64,000 nt of DNA, taken from positions 1,240,001 through 1,304,000 of the forward strand of contig NZ_JBEJGY010000004.1 of assembly GCF_040253615.1 (NCBI RefSeq), read 5' to 3'. The DNA comes from Streptomyces sp. Edi4 (GTDB lineage Bacteria; Actinomycetota; Actinomycetes; Streptomycetales; Streptomycetaceae). A program made the position numbers and the translations under genes. The notes beneath the pieces are model-generated. The model saw only the letters and a program-made list of their open reading frames with translations, made no database searches and was not told where the DNA came from. This document shows positions 25,256 through 33,191 of this stretch, piece after piece (the first letter of the stretch is position 1; each line of letters opens with the position of its first letter).

Positions 25256-26926
25256 ATGGAGACAACGCTGCGAGGCGTCGGCGTGAGCCACGGTGTGGCG
25301 ATCGGCGAGGTTCGGCACATGGGTACGGCGGTCCTCGAACCGCCTGCCAAGCAGATTCCCGCATCGGAGCACGGGCGCGAACAGGGGCGCGCCCGCCAGG
25401 CCGTGGAAGCTGTGGCGGCCGACCTGATGGCGCGGGGCAACCTGGCCGGCGGTGAGGCGCAGGCCGTGCTCGAAGCCCAGGCGATGATCGCTCAGGACCC
25501 CGAGCTGATGGCCGATGTCGACCGGCGCATCGTCGTCGGCAGCACGGCCGAGCGCGCTGTGTACGACGCCTTCTCGCACTACCGCGAACTGCTCGCGGGT
25601 GCCGGTGAGTACATGGCGGGACGCGTCGCCGACCTCGACGACGTACGGAACCGGATCGTGGCGCGCCTGCTCGGCGTGCCCATGCCGGGTGTGCCGGACA
25701 GCGACGAGCCGTATGTGCTCATCGCCCGGGACCTCGCACCCGCCGACACGGCGCTGCTCGACCCGGCGCTGGTGCTGGGTTTCGTGACCGAGGAGGGCGG
25801 GCCGACCAGTCACAGCGCCATCCTGGCGCGCGCGCTCGGTGTTCCCGCGATCGTGGCCCTGCCGGGCGCCGGTGAGCTGGCCGAGGGCACGCTGATCGCG
25901 GTCGACGGCAGCACGGGCGAGATTTTCGTGGACCCGAGCCAGGAGAAGCAGGCCGAGATGGAGCGGGCCGCGGCCGAGCGCAAGGCGGCGCTGTCCGCCT
26001 CGTCCGGTCCGGGTGCCACGTCGGACGGCCACAAGGTTCCACTGCTCGCCAACGTCGGCGGTCCCGCCGACGTCCCGGCCGCGGTGGAGGCGGGCGCCGA
26101 GGGCGTCGGTCTGTTCCGTACCGAGTTCCTTTTCCTCGACGACTCCGCCAAGGCGCCGTCGCGGGAGAAGCAGGTCGAGGCGTACCGCAAGGTCCTTGAG
26201 GCGTTCCCCGAGGGGCGCGTCGTGGTGCGTGTCCTGGACGCGGGTGCCGACAAACCGCTGGACTTCCTGACTCCGGCCGACGAGCCCAACCCGGCGCTCG
26301 GCGTGCGTGGGCTGCGCTCGCTGCTCGACCACCCCGAGGTGCTGCGCACGCAGCTGATCGCGCTTGCCGAGGCCGCCGAGGGGCTGCCCGTCTACCTCGA
26401 GGTCATGGCCCCGATGGTGGCCGACCGTACGGACGCGAAGGCGTTTGCCGACGCGTGCCGCGAGGCCGGGCTGCGCGCGAAGTTCGGCGCGATGGTGGAG
26501 ATCCCCTCCGCCGCGCTGCGGGCCCGCTCGATTCTGCAGGAGGTCGAGTTCCTTTCGCTCGGCACCAACGACCTGGCGCAGTACGCCTTCGCGGCGGACC
26601 GTCAGGTGGGCGCGGTGTCCCGGCTCCAGGACCCTTGGCAGCCCGCGCTGCTCGACCTGATCGCCATGTCGGCGGAGGCCGCGAAGGCCGAGGGCAAGAG
26701 CTGTGGTGTGTGTGGCGAGGCTGCCTCCGATCCGCTGTTGGCCTGTGTCCTGACCGGTCTCGGGGTGACCAGCCTTTCGATGGGCGCGGCGTCCATTCCG
26801 TATGTGCGGTCGACGCTGGCGAAGCACACGCTGGCGCAGTGCGAGCGCGCTGCGTCGGCGGCTCGCGCGGCGGACACCGCCGAGGACGCGCGGAGCGCCG
26901 CGCAGGCGGTGCTGTCCGGCGAGTGA
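25256..26926 (+). CDS. ptsI: PTS enzyme I (phosphoenolpyruvate--protein phosphotransferase)
   Basis: A 556-residue enzyme I, the first step of the PTS: it takes phosphate from phosphoenolpyruvate and phosphorylates HPr. The HPr-binding N-terminal domain precedes the phosphohistidine swivel domain with His at about residue 186 in GGPTSHSAILARALGVPAIV. The PEP-binding barrel has GLFRTEFLFLD, VLDAGADKPLDF, and the active cysteine region SCGVCGEAASDPLL near residue 483. The ATG follows GAGACGGTGAG. It is the second gene after crr; ptsH is not nearby. Confidence 0.96.
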   Translation: METTLRGVGVSHGVAIGEVRHMGTAVLEPPAKQIPASEHGREQGRARQAVEAVAADLMARGNLAGGEAQAVLEAQAMIAQDPELMADVDRRIVVGSTAERAVYDAFSHYRELLAGAGEYMAGRVADLDDVRNRIVARLLGVPMPGVPDSDEPYVLIARDLAPADTALLDPALVLGFVTEEGGPTSHSAILARALGVPAIVALPGAGELAEGTLIAVDGSTGEIFVDPSQEKQAEMERAAAERKAALSASSGPGATSDGHKVPLLANVGGPADVPAAVEAGAEGVGLFRTEFLFLDDSAKAPSREKQVEAYRKVLEAFPEGRVVVRVLDAGADKPLDFLTPADEPNPALGVRGLRSLLDHPEVLRTQLIALAEAAEGLPVYLEVMAPMVADRTDAKAFADACREAGLRAKFGAMVEIPSAALRARSILQEVEFLSLGTNDLAQYAFAADRQVGAVSRLQDPWQPALLDLIAMSAEAAKAEGKSCGVCGEAASDPLLACVLTGLGVTSLSMGAASIPYVRSTLAKHTLAQCERAASAARAADTAEDARSAAQAVLSGE

Positions 26927-26968
26927 CGACCGGCCGATGGCTGGGGACCGGTGTGAACCGGTGTGAGA

Positions 26969-27006
26969 GGGGCTTCCCGTCGCGGGTGCGGCGGGGAGCC
27001 CCTTTC
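26969..27006 (+). terminator. Terminator after ptsI
   Basis: GGGGCTTCCCG pairs with CGGGGAGCCCC (one wobble) and is followed by TTTCCTTT. It lies 43 bases after the ptsI stop. Confidence 0.7.
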
Positions 27007-27072
27007 CTTTCGCGGGGCCCGTCTTCCGTCAGCGATGGCTGATGACTGTCGGGGATGACGGCCGGGCCTCAG

Positions 27073-27957
27073 TCAGTGGTGGCTGTCGGGCTGCTCGATG
27101 GGGAAACCGGCGCGGTATTCGACGTCGGGTTCCGGGGGCACCGGGTCGCCGGTCTCGGCATCGGTGCAGTAGGCGCTGAAGACTTCGGCCTCGGTCAGCG
27201 GATCGAGCCGGTCGTGCAGCAGGCGCCAGCCGTACAGCCGGTCCGGGGTGCCCGGTTCGGTCGTCCGCAGGACCAGGCCACCGGTGCCGCGCAGGGCGAT
27301 GCCCGCCGCGAGGACGGTCACGAACTCCGCGGCGTCGGTCTCCTCCAGACGCACCGGGTCATGTCCCTGCCGGTGGGCGTGCAGGACGGTGATGAGCTGC
27401 TCCTGTCGCGCGGGGATGCTGCACACCAGGTGGTGGGCGCCGGGGCCGGCTGCTTCCAGGAGGTTCAGCAGGAGCTGGGAGGCCCGGTCGAAGGCGGCCC
27501 GCCCGATGTCCTGTCCGCAGTCGGCGCACTCCCCCGCCTCGGCCAGGATGAGTGTCGCGTACTCCCAAGTCGCCTTGCGGGCTGCCTTGTTGATGAGTTG
27601 CGGAACGAGGCTGTCGATGGGTTGGCCCGCGTAGGCCACGCAGGCGCCGCCCGCCGCCAGTTCGGCCGTGAAGCGCGTACGGCTTTCCGCTGTGTCCGGG
27701 TCGAGGCCGCGTGACGTACAGAAGTCGCTGAACTCCTCCGGGTCGAAGAGCGCGACCGTCGTATGCAGGCCCCGGGCGGCCAGCGAGCGCAGGAATCCTT
27801 CGACTTGACGCAGGTAGGCGGTGTGGTCGTCGAAGGTGAAGGATCGGTATCGGGTCATGGCCGTGAAGTCGTGCGCGTCGGCGATCAGGCCGACGGTGCC
27901 CGGCATTTCACGGCGGAGTGCCCGCCGGACGGTCTTGATGGGCTGGGTGTGCGCCAT
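27073..27957 (-). CDS. Conserved hypothetical protein (294 aa)
   Basis: I do not recognise a named family. The protein is soluble and has no signal peptide. The first third looks like a Rossmann- or TIR-like alpha/beta fold (YRSFTFDDHTAYLRQVEGFLRSLAARGLHTTVALFDPEEF). The middle has AGECADCGQDIGRAAFDRASQLLLNL with a Cys pair (CADC) that could bind metal, and the end is acidic. Third-position G/C is as in its neighbours. It is monocistronic and ends 147 bases from the ptsI stop, convergent with it. Confidence 0.75.
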   Translation of the reverse strand: MAHTQPIKTVRRALRREMPGTVGLIADAHDFTAMTRYRSFTFDDHTAYLRQVEGFLRSLAARGLHTTVALFDPEEFSDFCTSRGLDPDTAESRTRFTAELAAGGACVAYAGQPIDSLVPQLINKAARKATWEYATLILAEAGECADCGQDIGRAAFDRASQLLLNLLEAAGPGAHHLVCSIPARQEQLITVLHAHRQGHDPVRLEETDAAEFVTVLAAGIALRGTGGLVLRTTEPGTPDRLYGWRLLHDRLDPLTEAEVFSAYCTDAETGDPVPPEPDVEYRAGFPIEQPDSHH

Positions 27958-27981
27958 GTTTCCCCCTGAGCACGGTGTCGA

Positions 27982-29250
27982 TCAATGCTCACTCAGCGTA
28001 ACCGGCGCCACTGACAGTGGCGTTCGGTCGGGGTGGGGCCGGGCCAGGCGGTACTGGGTCAGACAGCCGGCCACGATGACCGCGGAGAAGGCGATCCAGC
28101 CGGCGGGGCCGGTCGCGACGGCGGCGGTGACGGCGAGGGGGCCGAGGCTGCGTTGAACGGACTGGGCGAGTCCGTGGACACCGAGGTAAGCGCCTTGGGC
28201 GTGGTCGGCCGCGAGGGCGATCGAGAGTTCCCAGGAGATGGTCGCGTGGATGATCTCGGCGAGGGTGAAGGCGACCGTCGCGGCGACGAGGAAGGTGACG
28301 GCGAGCGTGGCGCCGTGCGCCGCGGAGGCCGCGATGGTCACTCCCGCCACGGCGAAGACCACGGAGAGCGGGAGCAGCAGGCGGCGCGCGGCCTGCGTGG
28401 TGGCGCCGAACCGGGCCAGGGGCACCTGGAGCCCCACCACCATCACGTTGTTGATCACCATGAGCAGGGGGACGAGGCCGGTCGGCGCGTCGGTGCCGTG
28501 CACGGTCCAGAGCGGCAGGCCGATCTTGAACACCGCATCGTCGAGGAAGACGACGGTTTCGGTGGCCACGAATGCCAGATAGCGGCGGTCGCGCCAGGGG
28601 TTGGCCAGCTGCGCCTTCGCCGTCGGATCGGTGGACTTGGCGACCGTGCGGCCGGGTGCCTGCGGTTCGGCGCACAGGCCGGTGATGACGGCGGATCCGA
28701 TGAACGAGACGGCGTTGCCGGCCAGGAGCCACTGGTAGGAGGCGGTCGAGCCGATGGCCAGGGCCCCCGCGGCGGCGAGGCCGCCGACGGCCCAGCCCGC
28801 GTTGGCGACGGTCCGGCTGACGGCCTGGTAGCGCACGCGCTCGGGCCCGGCGATCCGGGCCGCGTACAGCTTCGTGAGGACGTTGGCCGAGCGGTCGCCG
28901 AAGCTTCCGGCGGAGGCGAACACCAGCAGCAGGGCGAAGTCATGAGTGGTCAGGAGCGCGAACGCGGCTACGGCGCGCAGCATTTGAAGACCGATGAGCA
29001 CCCGTGTGTCGGGGAGCCGGTCGGCGATGCGGCCGCCTACGGGCGCCCCGGCGATGCCGACGGCTCCGGACACGGCGACCAGGGTGCCGATCTGGGCGAG
29101 CGAGAGCCCGGCCACGTAGCTGAAGTAGAGGACGCTGACGGCCTCCCACAGGCCGCTGCCGGTTCGGTCGACGAAGGCGACGGACAGCATGCGACGGCCG
29201 TCGACGCCTCCTGGCACGCGTTCCCACAGTGCGGCGCGGCTCCAGCTCAT
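27982..29250 (-). CDS. MFS transporter
   Basis: A 422-residue, 12-helix major facilitator. After the first helix comes GAPVGGRIADRLPDTRVLIGLQ, the loop 2-3 motif GxxaDRxxxR. It resembles drug or metabolite exporters of the MDR type, but the substrate is unknown. The ATG at 29250 follows AAGGGGGA by 3 bases; the open frame upstream runs through the divergent regulator and is not coding. It is divergent from a MocR-type regulator with an 18-bp palindrome between, so that protein probably controls it. Confidence 0.87.
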   Translation of the reverse strand: MSWSRAALWERVPGGVDGRRMLSVAFVDRTGSGLWEAVSVLYFSYVAGLSLAQIGTLVAVSGAVGIAGAPVGGRIADRLPDTRVLIGLQMLRAVAAFALLTTHDFALLLVFASAGSFGDRSANVLTKLYAARIAGPERVRYQAVSRTVANAGWAVGGLAAAGALAIGSTASYQWLLAGNAVSFIGSAVITGLCAEPQAPGRTVAKSTDPTAKAQLANPWRDRRYLAFVATETVVFLDDAVFKIGLPLWTVHGTDAPTGLVPLLMVINNVMVVGLQVPLARFGATTQAARRLLLPLSVVFAVAGVTIAASAAHGATLAVTFLVAATVAFTLAEIIHATISWELSIALAADHAQGAYLGVHGLAQSVQRSLGPLAVTAAVATGPAGWIAFSAVIVAGCLTQYRLARPHPDRTPLSVAPVTLSEH

Positions 29251-29269
29251 GGGTCCCCCTTGACGAGAT

Positions 29270-29287
29270 TTATGTATCGATACATAA
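29270..29287. promoter_or_regulatory. 18-bp palindromic operator between MFS and MocR genes
   Basis: TTATGTATCGATACATAA is a perfect palindrome in an A/T-rich island of a very G/C-rich region. It lies 20 bases from the MFS start and 9 bases from the regulator start, overlapping both likely -10 regions. It is a natural binding site for the GntR-type domain of the adjacent regulator. Confidence 0.75.
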
Positions 29288-29295
29288 TTCTTAAC

Positions 29296-30615
29296 GTGGT
29301 GACACAATATTCGATCTCCGGTACCACCGCCAAGGGCATTGCCGCGTCCGTCGAGGCCGCGGTCGCGGGCGGCGACTTGGGCCCGGGTGACGCGCTGCCT
29401 CCCGTACGGCGGCTGGCCGAGGAGCTGACGGTCAGTCCGGGCACGGTGGCGACCGCCTACAAGGAGCTGCGTCGGCGCGGTGTGGTCGTCACCCGGGGCC
29501 GGGGCGGGACGGTGGTGGCCGCCGCGCCGGCCGTCGCCTCCCGGCGGCCGCCCAAGGTGCCCGCAGGGCTGCGGGATCTGGCGGGTGGTCATCCCGACGC
29601 GGCGTTCCTGCCGGACCCGCCTGCGCTCGTCGCGCCTTCCACCGGCCCGCGCTCGCACCGCTCCACGCCCCGGCTGCCGCGGCTGGAGGAGCGGGTGCGT
29701 GCCTGGTTCGACGCCGACGGCGTGCCCTGCGAGTCCGTGACGTTCGCCCACGGGGCGCTCGACTGCGTCGCGCGGCTGCTGACCACGGAGCTGCGCCCCG
29801 GGGACGCGGTGGCGATGGAGGACCCCGGATACCACCATCTTCTCGACCTGTTGCAAGCCATGGGGCTGCGCACCATCGCGGTCGGGGTCGACGACGAGGG
29901 GATGCGGCCGGACCTGCTGCGCGACGCGCTGCGGGCCGGGGCCCGCGCCGTCGTGTGCAGCCCGCGAGCGCAGAACCCCTACGGGGGGTGCTTCTCGCCG
30001 GCGCGGCGCGATGAGCTGGTCGAGGTGCTGCGGCAGGCACCCGATGTCCTCGTGATCGAGAACGACCACGCCGCCGAGATCGCCGGAGCGGAACTCAACT
30101 CCCTCACCACGGGCGGGCTTACGCGCTGGGCACAGGTGCGGACCGTGACGAAGTACCTGGGCACTGATCTGCGGTGGGCGGCCGCCGCGTGTGATCCGGT
30201 GACCCTGGCGCGGCACGACGGGCGGCTGCTGCTCACGTCCGGATGGGTGAGTCATCTGTTGCAGGCCGCCGTGCTGACGCTCATGGACGACCCCTCGGCG
30301 CAGCTCCTGGTGGCGCGGGCGGAGGTCGCCTATGAGCGGCGGCGTACCGCGTTCGTCAAGGAGCTCGCGGAGCGCGGGATCGTGGCGCACGGTGCGAGTG
30401 GGATGAACGTGTGGGTGCCGGTGCGCGACGAGTCGGCCGTGGTCAACGGGCTGCGCACGCGCGGCTGGTGGGTGGCGGCCGGGGCCCGCTTCCGGATGGC
30501 GGCGGCGCCTGGCGTACGCGTGACCGTGGCCGGCCTCGGGACCTCACGAGCGGCCGGGCTGGCCTCGGACTTCGCCGACACGCTGAGCGAGTCCGAGGCC
30601 ACCTATGGAGGGTGA
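29296..30615 (+). CDS. MocR-type GntR/aminotransferase regulator
   Basis: A 439-residue fusion of a GntR winged helix (about residues 5-75: GDALPPVRRLAEELTVSPGTVATAYKELRRRGVV) and a fold-type I aminotransferase domain that probably binds pyridoxal phosphate. PLP-site residues are visible: a D-Y pair (MEDPGYHHL), NPYGG, and the lysine in TVTKYLGTDLRWA. Two consecutive GTG codons start the frame, and there is no ribosome site because the operator palindrome lies directly upstream. The mRNA is probably leaderless. The gene is divergent from the MFS gene it likely controls; the ligand is unknown. Confidence 0.87.
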   Translation: MVTQYSISGTTAKGIAASVEAAVAGGDLGPGDALPPVRRLAEELTVSPGTVATAYKELRRRGVVVTRGRGGTVVAAAPAVASRRPPKVPAGLRDLAGGHPDAAFLPDPPALVAPSTGPRSHRSTPRLPRLEERVRAWFDADGVPCESVTFAHGALDCVARLLTTELRPGDAVAMEDPGYHHLLDLLQAMGLRTIAVGVDDEGMRPDLLRDALRAGARAVVCSPRAQNPYGGCFSPARRDELVEVLRQAPDVLVIENDHAAEIAGAELNSLTTGGLTRWAQVRTVTKYLGTDLRWAAAACDPVTLARHDGRLLLTSGWVSHLLQAAVLTLMDDPSAQLLVARAEVAYERRRTAFVKELAERGIVAHGASGMNVWVPVRDESAVVNGLRTRGWWVAAGARFRMAAAPGVRVTVAGLGTSRAAGLASDFADTLSESEATYGG

Positions 30616-32604
30616 TCAGCCGCGCTTGCGGGCGATGTCCTCGTAGAAACGCAACAGGTCCAGGTTGTCCACCGAACCGGGGTTGACGGCCTTGTCCAGA
30701 GCCGCGCCTTGGAGGAGGCGCTTGACGGGCACCTCGATGCGCTTGCCGGTCAGGGTGTGCGGGACGCCGGGCGCCTCGATGATCTCGTCGGGGACATGGC
30801 GCGGGGAAAGCTGTTCGCGGATCGCCAGCTTGATCTTCGTACGGAGGGCGTCGTCCAGGACGGCGCCCTCGGCGAGGTGCACGAACAGGGGCATCCAGTA
30901 GCCGCCACCCGGTTCCTCCAGGCCGATGACCAGGGACTCACGGATCTCCGGCAGCCGTTCGACGACCTCGTAGATGTCGGCCGAACCCATGCGCACACCC
31001 TGGCGGTTGAGGGTGGAGTCCGAGCGGCCGTGGATGATCACCGAGCCGTGGTCGGTGAGGGTGATCCAGTCCCCGTGCCGCCACACGCCGGGGAACATCT
31101 CGAAGTAGCTGTCGCGGTAGCGGCTGCCGTCGGGGTCGTTCCAGAAACGGGTGGGCATGGACGGCATGGGGTTGGTGACGACCAGCTCGCCGACCTCGCC
31201 GATGACGGGCCTGCCCTGGGCGTCCCAGGCCTGGAGGTCGGTGCCGAGGCAGGGCGCCTGGAGTTCGCCGATGTGCACGGGAAGCGTCGGGACCGCCCCC
31301 GCGAAACAGGAGCAGACGTCGGTGCCGCCGCTGACCGATGCGATCCACAGGTCCTCGCGCACCTCGTCGTGCAGCCAGCGGAAGCCGTCGGGCGGCAGCG
31401 GCGAGCCGGTGGTCGCCACACCCTTGATACGGGACAGGTCGAAGTCGCGCCCCGGGTGCACCTCGGCCTTGCGGCAGGCCATGACGTACGCGGCCGACGT
31501 GCCGAACAGGGTGGCGCCGGTGCGCTCCGCCACGCCCCACTGCGCGCCCGTGTGGGGATGGCCGGGGCTGCCGTCGTAAAGGATCACAGTGGTGCCGGTG
31601 AGCAGGCCGGAGACGAGGAAGTTCCACATCATCCAGCCGGTGGAGGTGTACCAGAAGAAGCGGTCCTCGGGGCCGAGGTCGCAGTGCAGGCCGATCTGCT
31701 TGAAGTGCTCGAGGAGGATGCCGCCCTGGGACTGCACGATGGCCTTGGGCAGACCCGTCGTGCCGGAGGAGTAGAGCACCCACAGGGGGTGGTCGAAGGG
31801 CACCTGCTCGAAGACGGGTTCGGTTTCGCCCGCCGTCAGGGCGGACCACTCCAGGGTGCCTTCGGGGGCCGGGGTGCCGAGCAGCGGGACGTGCACGACG
31901 GCGCGCAGCGTGGGCAGTTCGCGGCGGAGCTCGGCCACGACGTCGCCGCGGTCGTGCTCCTTGCCGCCGTAGCGGTAGCCGTCCACGGTGAACAGGACGA
32001 CCGGCTCGACCTGCTGGAAGCGGTCCAGGACGCTGCGGGCGCCGAAGTCGGGGGCGCAGGAGGTCCACACGGCGCCGACGGCCGCCGAGGCCAAGAAGGC
32101 GGTGACCGCCTGCGGGACGTTGGGCAGATAGCCGCTGACCCGGTCGCCCGGCCGCACCCCGATGGCCCGCAGCTCCGCGGCGAGCGAGCCGACCTGGCGG
32201 CGTAGCTCGGCCCAGCCGGTCTCCACGGGTTCGTGCATCTCGTCGACGTGCAGCAGCGCGGGCTCGCCGGCCCGCGCGGGGTCCTCGGCGGCGCGCAGCG
32301 CGTGTTCCGCGTAGTTCAGGGTGGCGCCCGGGAACCACTGGGCTCCGGGCATCGTTCGATCAGCAAGGACAGCTTCGTACGGGGAGGAGAAGCGGATGTC
32401 GAACCACGCGGCGACGGCTTGCCAGAAGGTGTCGAGTTCGGCGACCGACCAGCGGTGGAGAGCCGGGTATCCGCCCTCGGCGGGCGCCCCGTAGCGCTCG
32501 GCGGCCCAGGCCTGGAAGCGGGTGATCCGCGCGGCGGCGATGCGGTCGGAGTCCGGCTGCCACAGGGGCGCGGGCTGCGGATCGGGGTTCGCTGCAGAGG
32601 TCAT
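30616..32604 (-). CDS. Acetoacetate--CoA ligase
   Basis: A 662-residue acyl-CoA synthetase of the AACS type, which activates acetoacetate with ATP and CoA. The AMP-binding motif is YSSGTTGLPKAIVQSQGG. WYTSTGWMMWN, TTGSPLPPDGF, SVSGGTDVCSCF and TLNRQGVRMGSADIYE are typical of AACS. The C-terminal lysine loop reads PHTLTGKRIEVPVKRLL. Length is normal for the family. The ATG at 32604 has a GGGAG box 8 bases upstream. It is convergent with and directly abuts the MocR-type gene (no gap between stops). Confidence 0.93.
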   Translation of the reverse strand: MTSAANPDPQPAPLWQPDSDRIAAARITRFQAWAAERYGAPAEGGYPALHRWSVAELDTFWQAVAAWFDIRFSSPYEAVLADRTMPGAQWFPGATLNYAEHALRAAEDPARAGEPALLHVDEMHEPVETGWAELRRQVGSLAAELRAIGVRPGDRVSGYLPNVPQAVTAFLASAAVGAVWTSCAPDFGARSVLDRFQQVEPVVLFTVDGYRYGGKEHDRGDVVAELRRELPTLRAVVHVPLLGTPAPEGTLEWSALTAGETEPVFEQVPFDHPLWVLYSSGTTGLPKAIVQSQGGILLEHFKQIGLHCDLGPEDRFFWYTSTGWMMWNFLVSGLLTGTTVILYDGSPGHPHTGAQWGVAERTGATLFGTSAAYVMACRKAEVHPGRDFDLSRIKGVATTGSPLPPDGFRWLHDEVREDLWIASVSGGTDVCSCFAGAVPTLPVHIGELQAPCLGTDLQAWDAQGRPVIGEVGELVVTNPMPSMPTRFWNDPDGSRYRDSYFEMFPGVWRHGDWITLTDHGSVIIHGRSDSTLNRQGVRMGSADIYEVVERLPEIRESLVIGLEEPGGGYWMPLFVHLAEGAVLDDALRTKIKLAIREQLSPRHVPDEIIEAPGVPHTLTGKRIEVPVKRLLQGAALDKAVNPGSVDNLDLLRFYEDIARKRG

Positions 32605-32762
32605 CGGTCGGCTCCCGGGCTGTAACGCGTGGTGTGCGTGTTTCCCGCGCACACGCGAGGGGGTGTGCGCGTGAGGCGGCTGCAAGGGACGATGCCATGT
32701 GATCGTCTTCCGCACCAGGGTGGGCCGCCGCCTCCGGCCCGAACCCGGCCCGAGACGCCCCA

Positions 32763-32840
32763 CCCGGGGCGGACTGTGCGCGGGCTTCGGGGCGCCGCCC
32801 GGGGCGGACTGTGCGCCGGCCTCGGGGCGCCGCCCGGGGC
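32763..32840. repeat. 35-bp direct repeat, two copies and a partial third
   Basis: Two adjacent 35-base units beginning CCCGGGGCGGACTGTGCGC (32763-32797 and 32798-32832) differ at three bases. The first 8 bases of a third copy follow. It is non-coding as far as can be seen. Confidence 0.85.
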
Positions 32841-32909
32841 AACGGGCACGCGATGTGGACGCGCGGGCCAAGGCGCCACCCCGGGAAGCGGGCCCGCGTG
32901 ACCGGACGC

Positions 32910-32988
32910 GCGGGTCGGAGCCGCTGCCCCGGACGCGGGTCGAGTCGCCGCCCCCAGACGAGCGGGTCGAGTCGCCGCCCCCCGATGA
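32910..32988. repeat. About 27-bp direct repeat, three imperfect copies
   Basis: Copies begin GCGGGTCG at about 32910, 32935 and 32962. The last two share 21 bases (GCGGGTCGAGTCGCCGCCCC and one more C). The first is diverged. Confidence 0.7.
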
Positions 32989-33191
32989 ACGGCGTCACGG
33001 TCGGGCGCCCAAAGGTCACCACGGTCGGTGCTCCGGGGTACCACTGACCGGGGGCACCTTCGCCGGACGTGTGCCGGGCGCGTCCGGGGTGGCGGTCTTC
33101 GGGGGCGCCGTCAGTGTTCGGCGTGGCGCCTTGGGTGAACGGCGGTTGAACAGACCGCGCACGGGGCTGTCCGGGTGGCAGGGTGAGCGCC

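Larger units (their letters stand above)
32605..33191. other. 587-bp divergent intergenic region rich in direct repeats
   Basis: No protein-like reading frame was accepted. The stretch is extremely G/C-rich and holds two sets of short tandem repeats (given separately). Both flanking genes start from it, so promoters for acetoacetate--CoA ligase and the GH31 gene lie here. None could be identified with confidence. Confidence 0.55.

Noticed and set aside
32763-32988. CRISPR-like array
   Set aside because: Repeats are adjacent with no spacers, and no cas genes are near.
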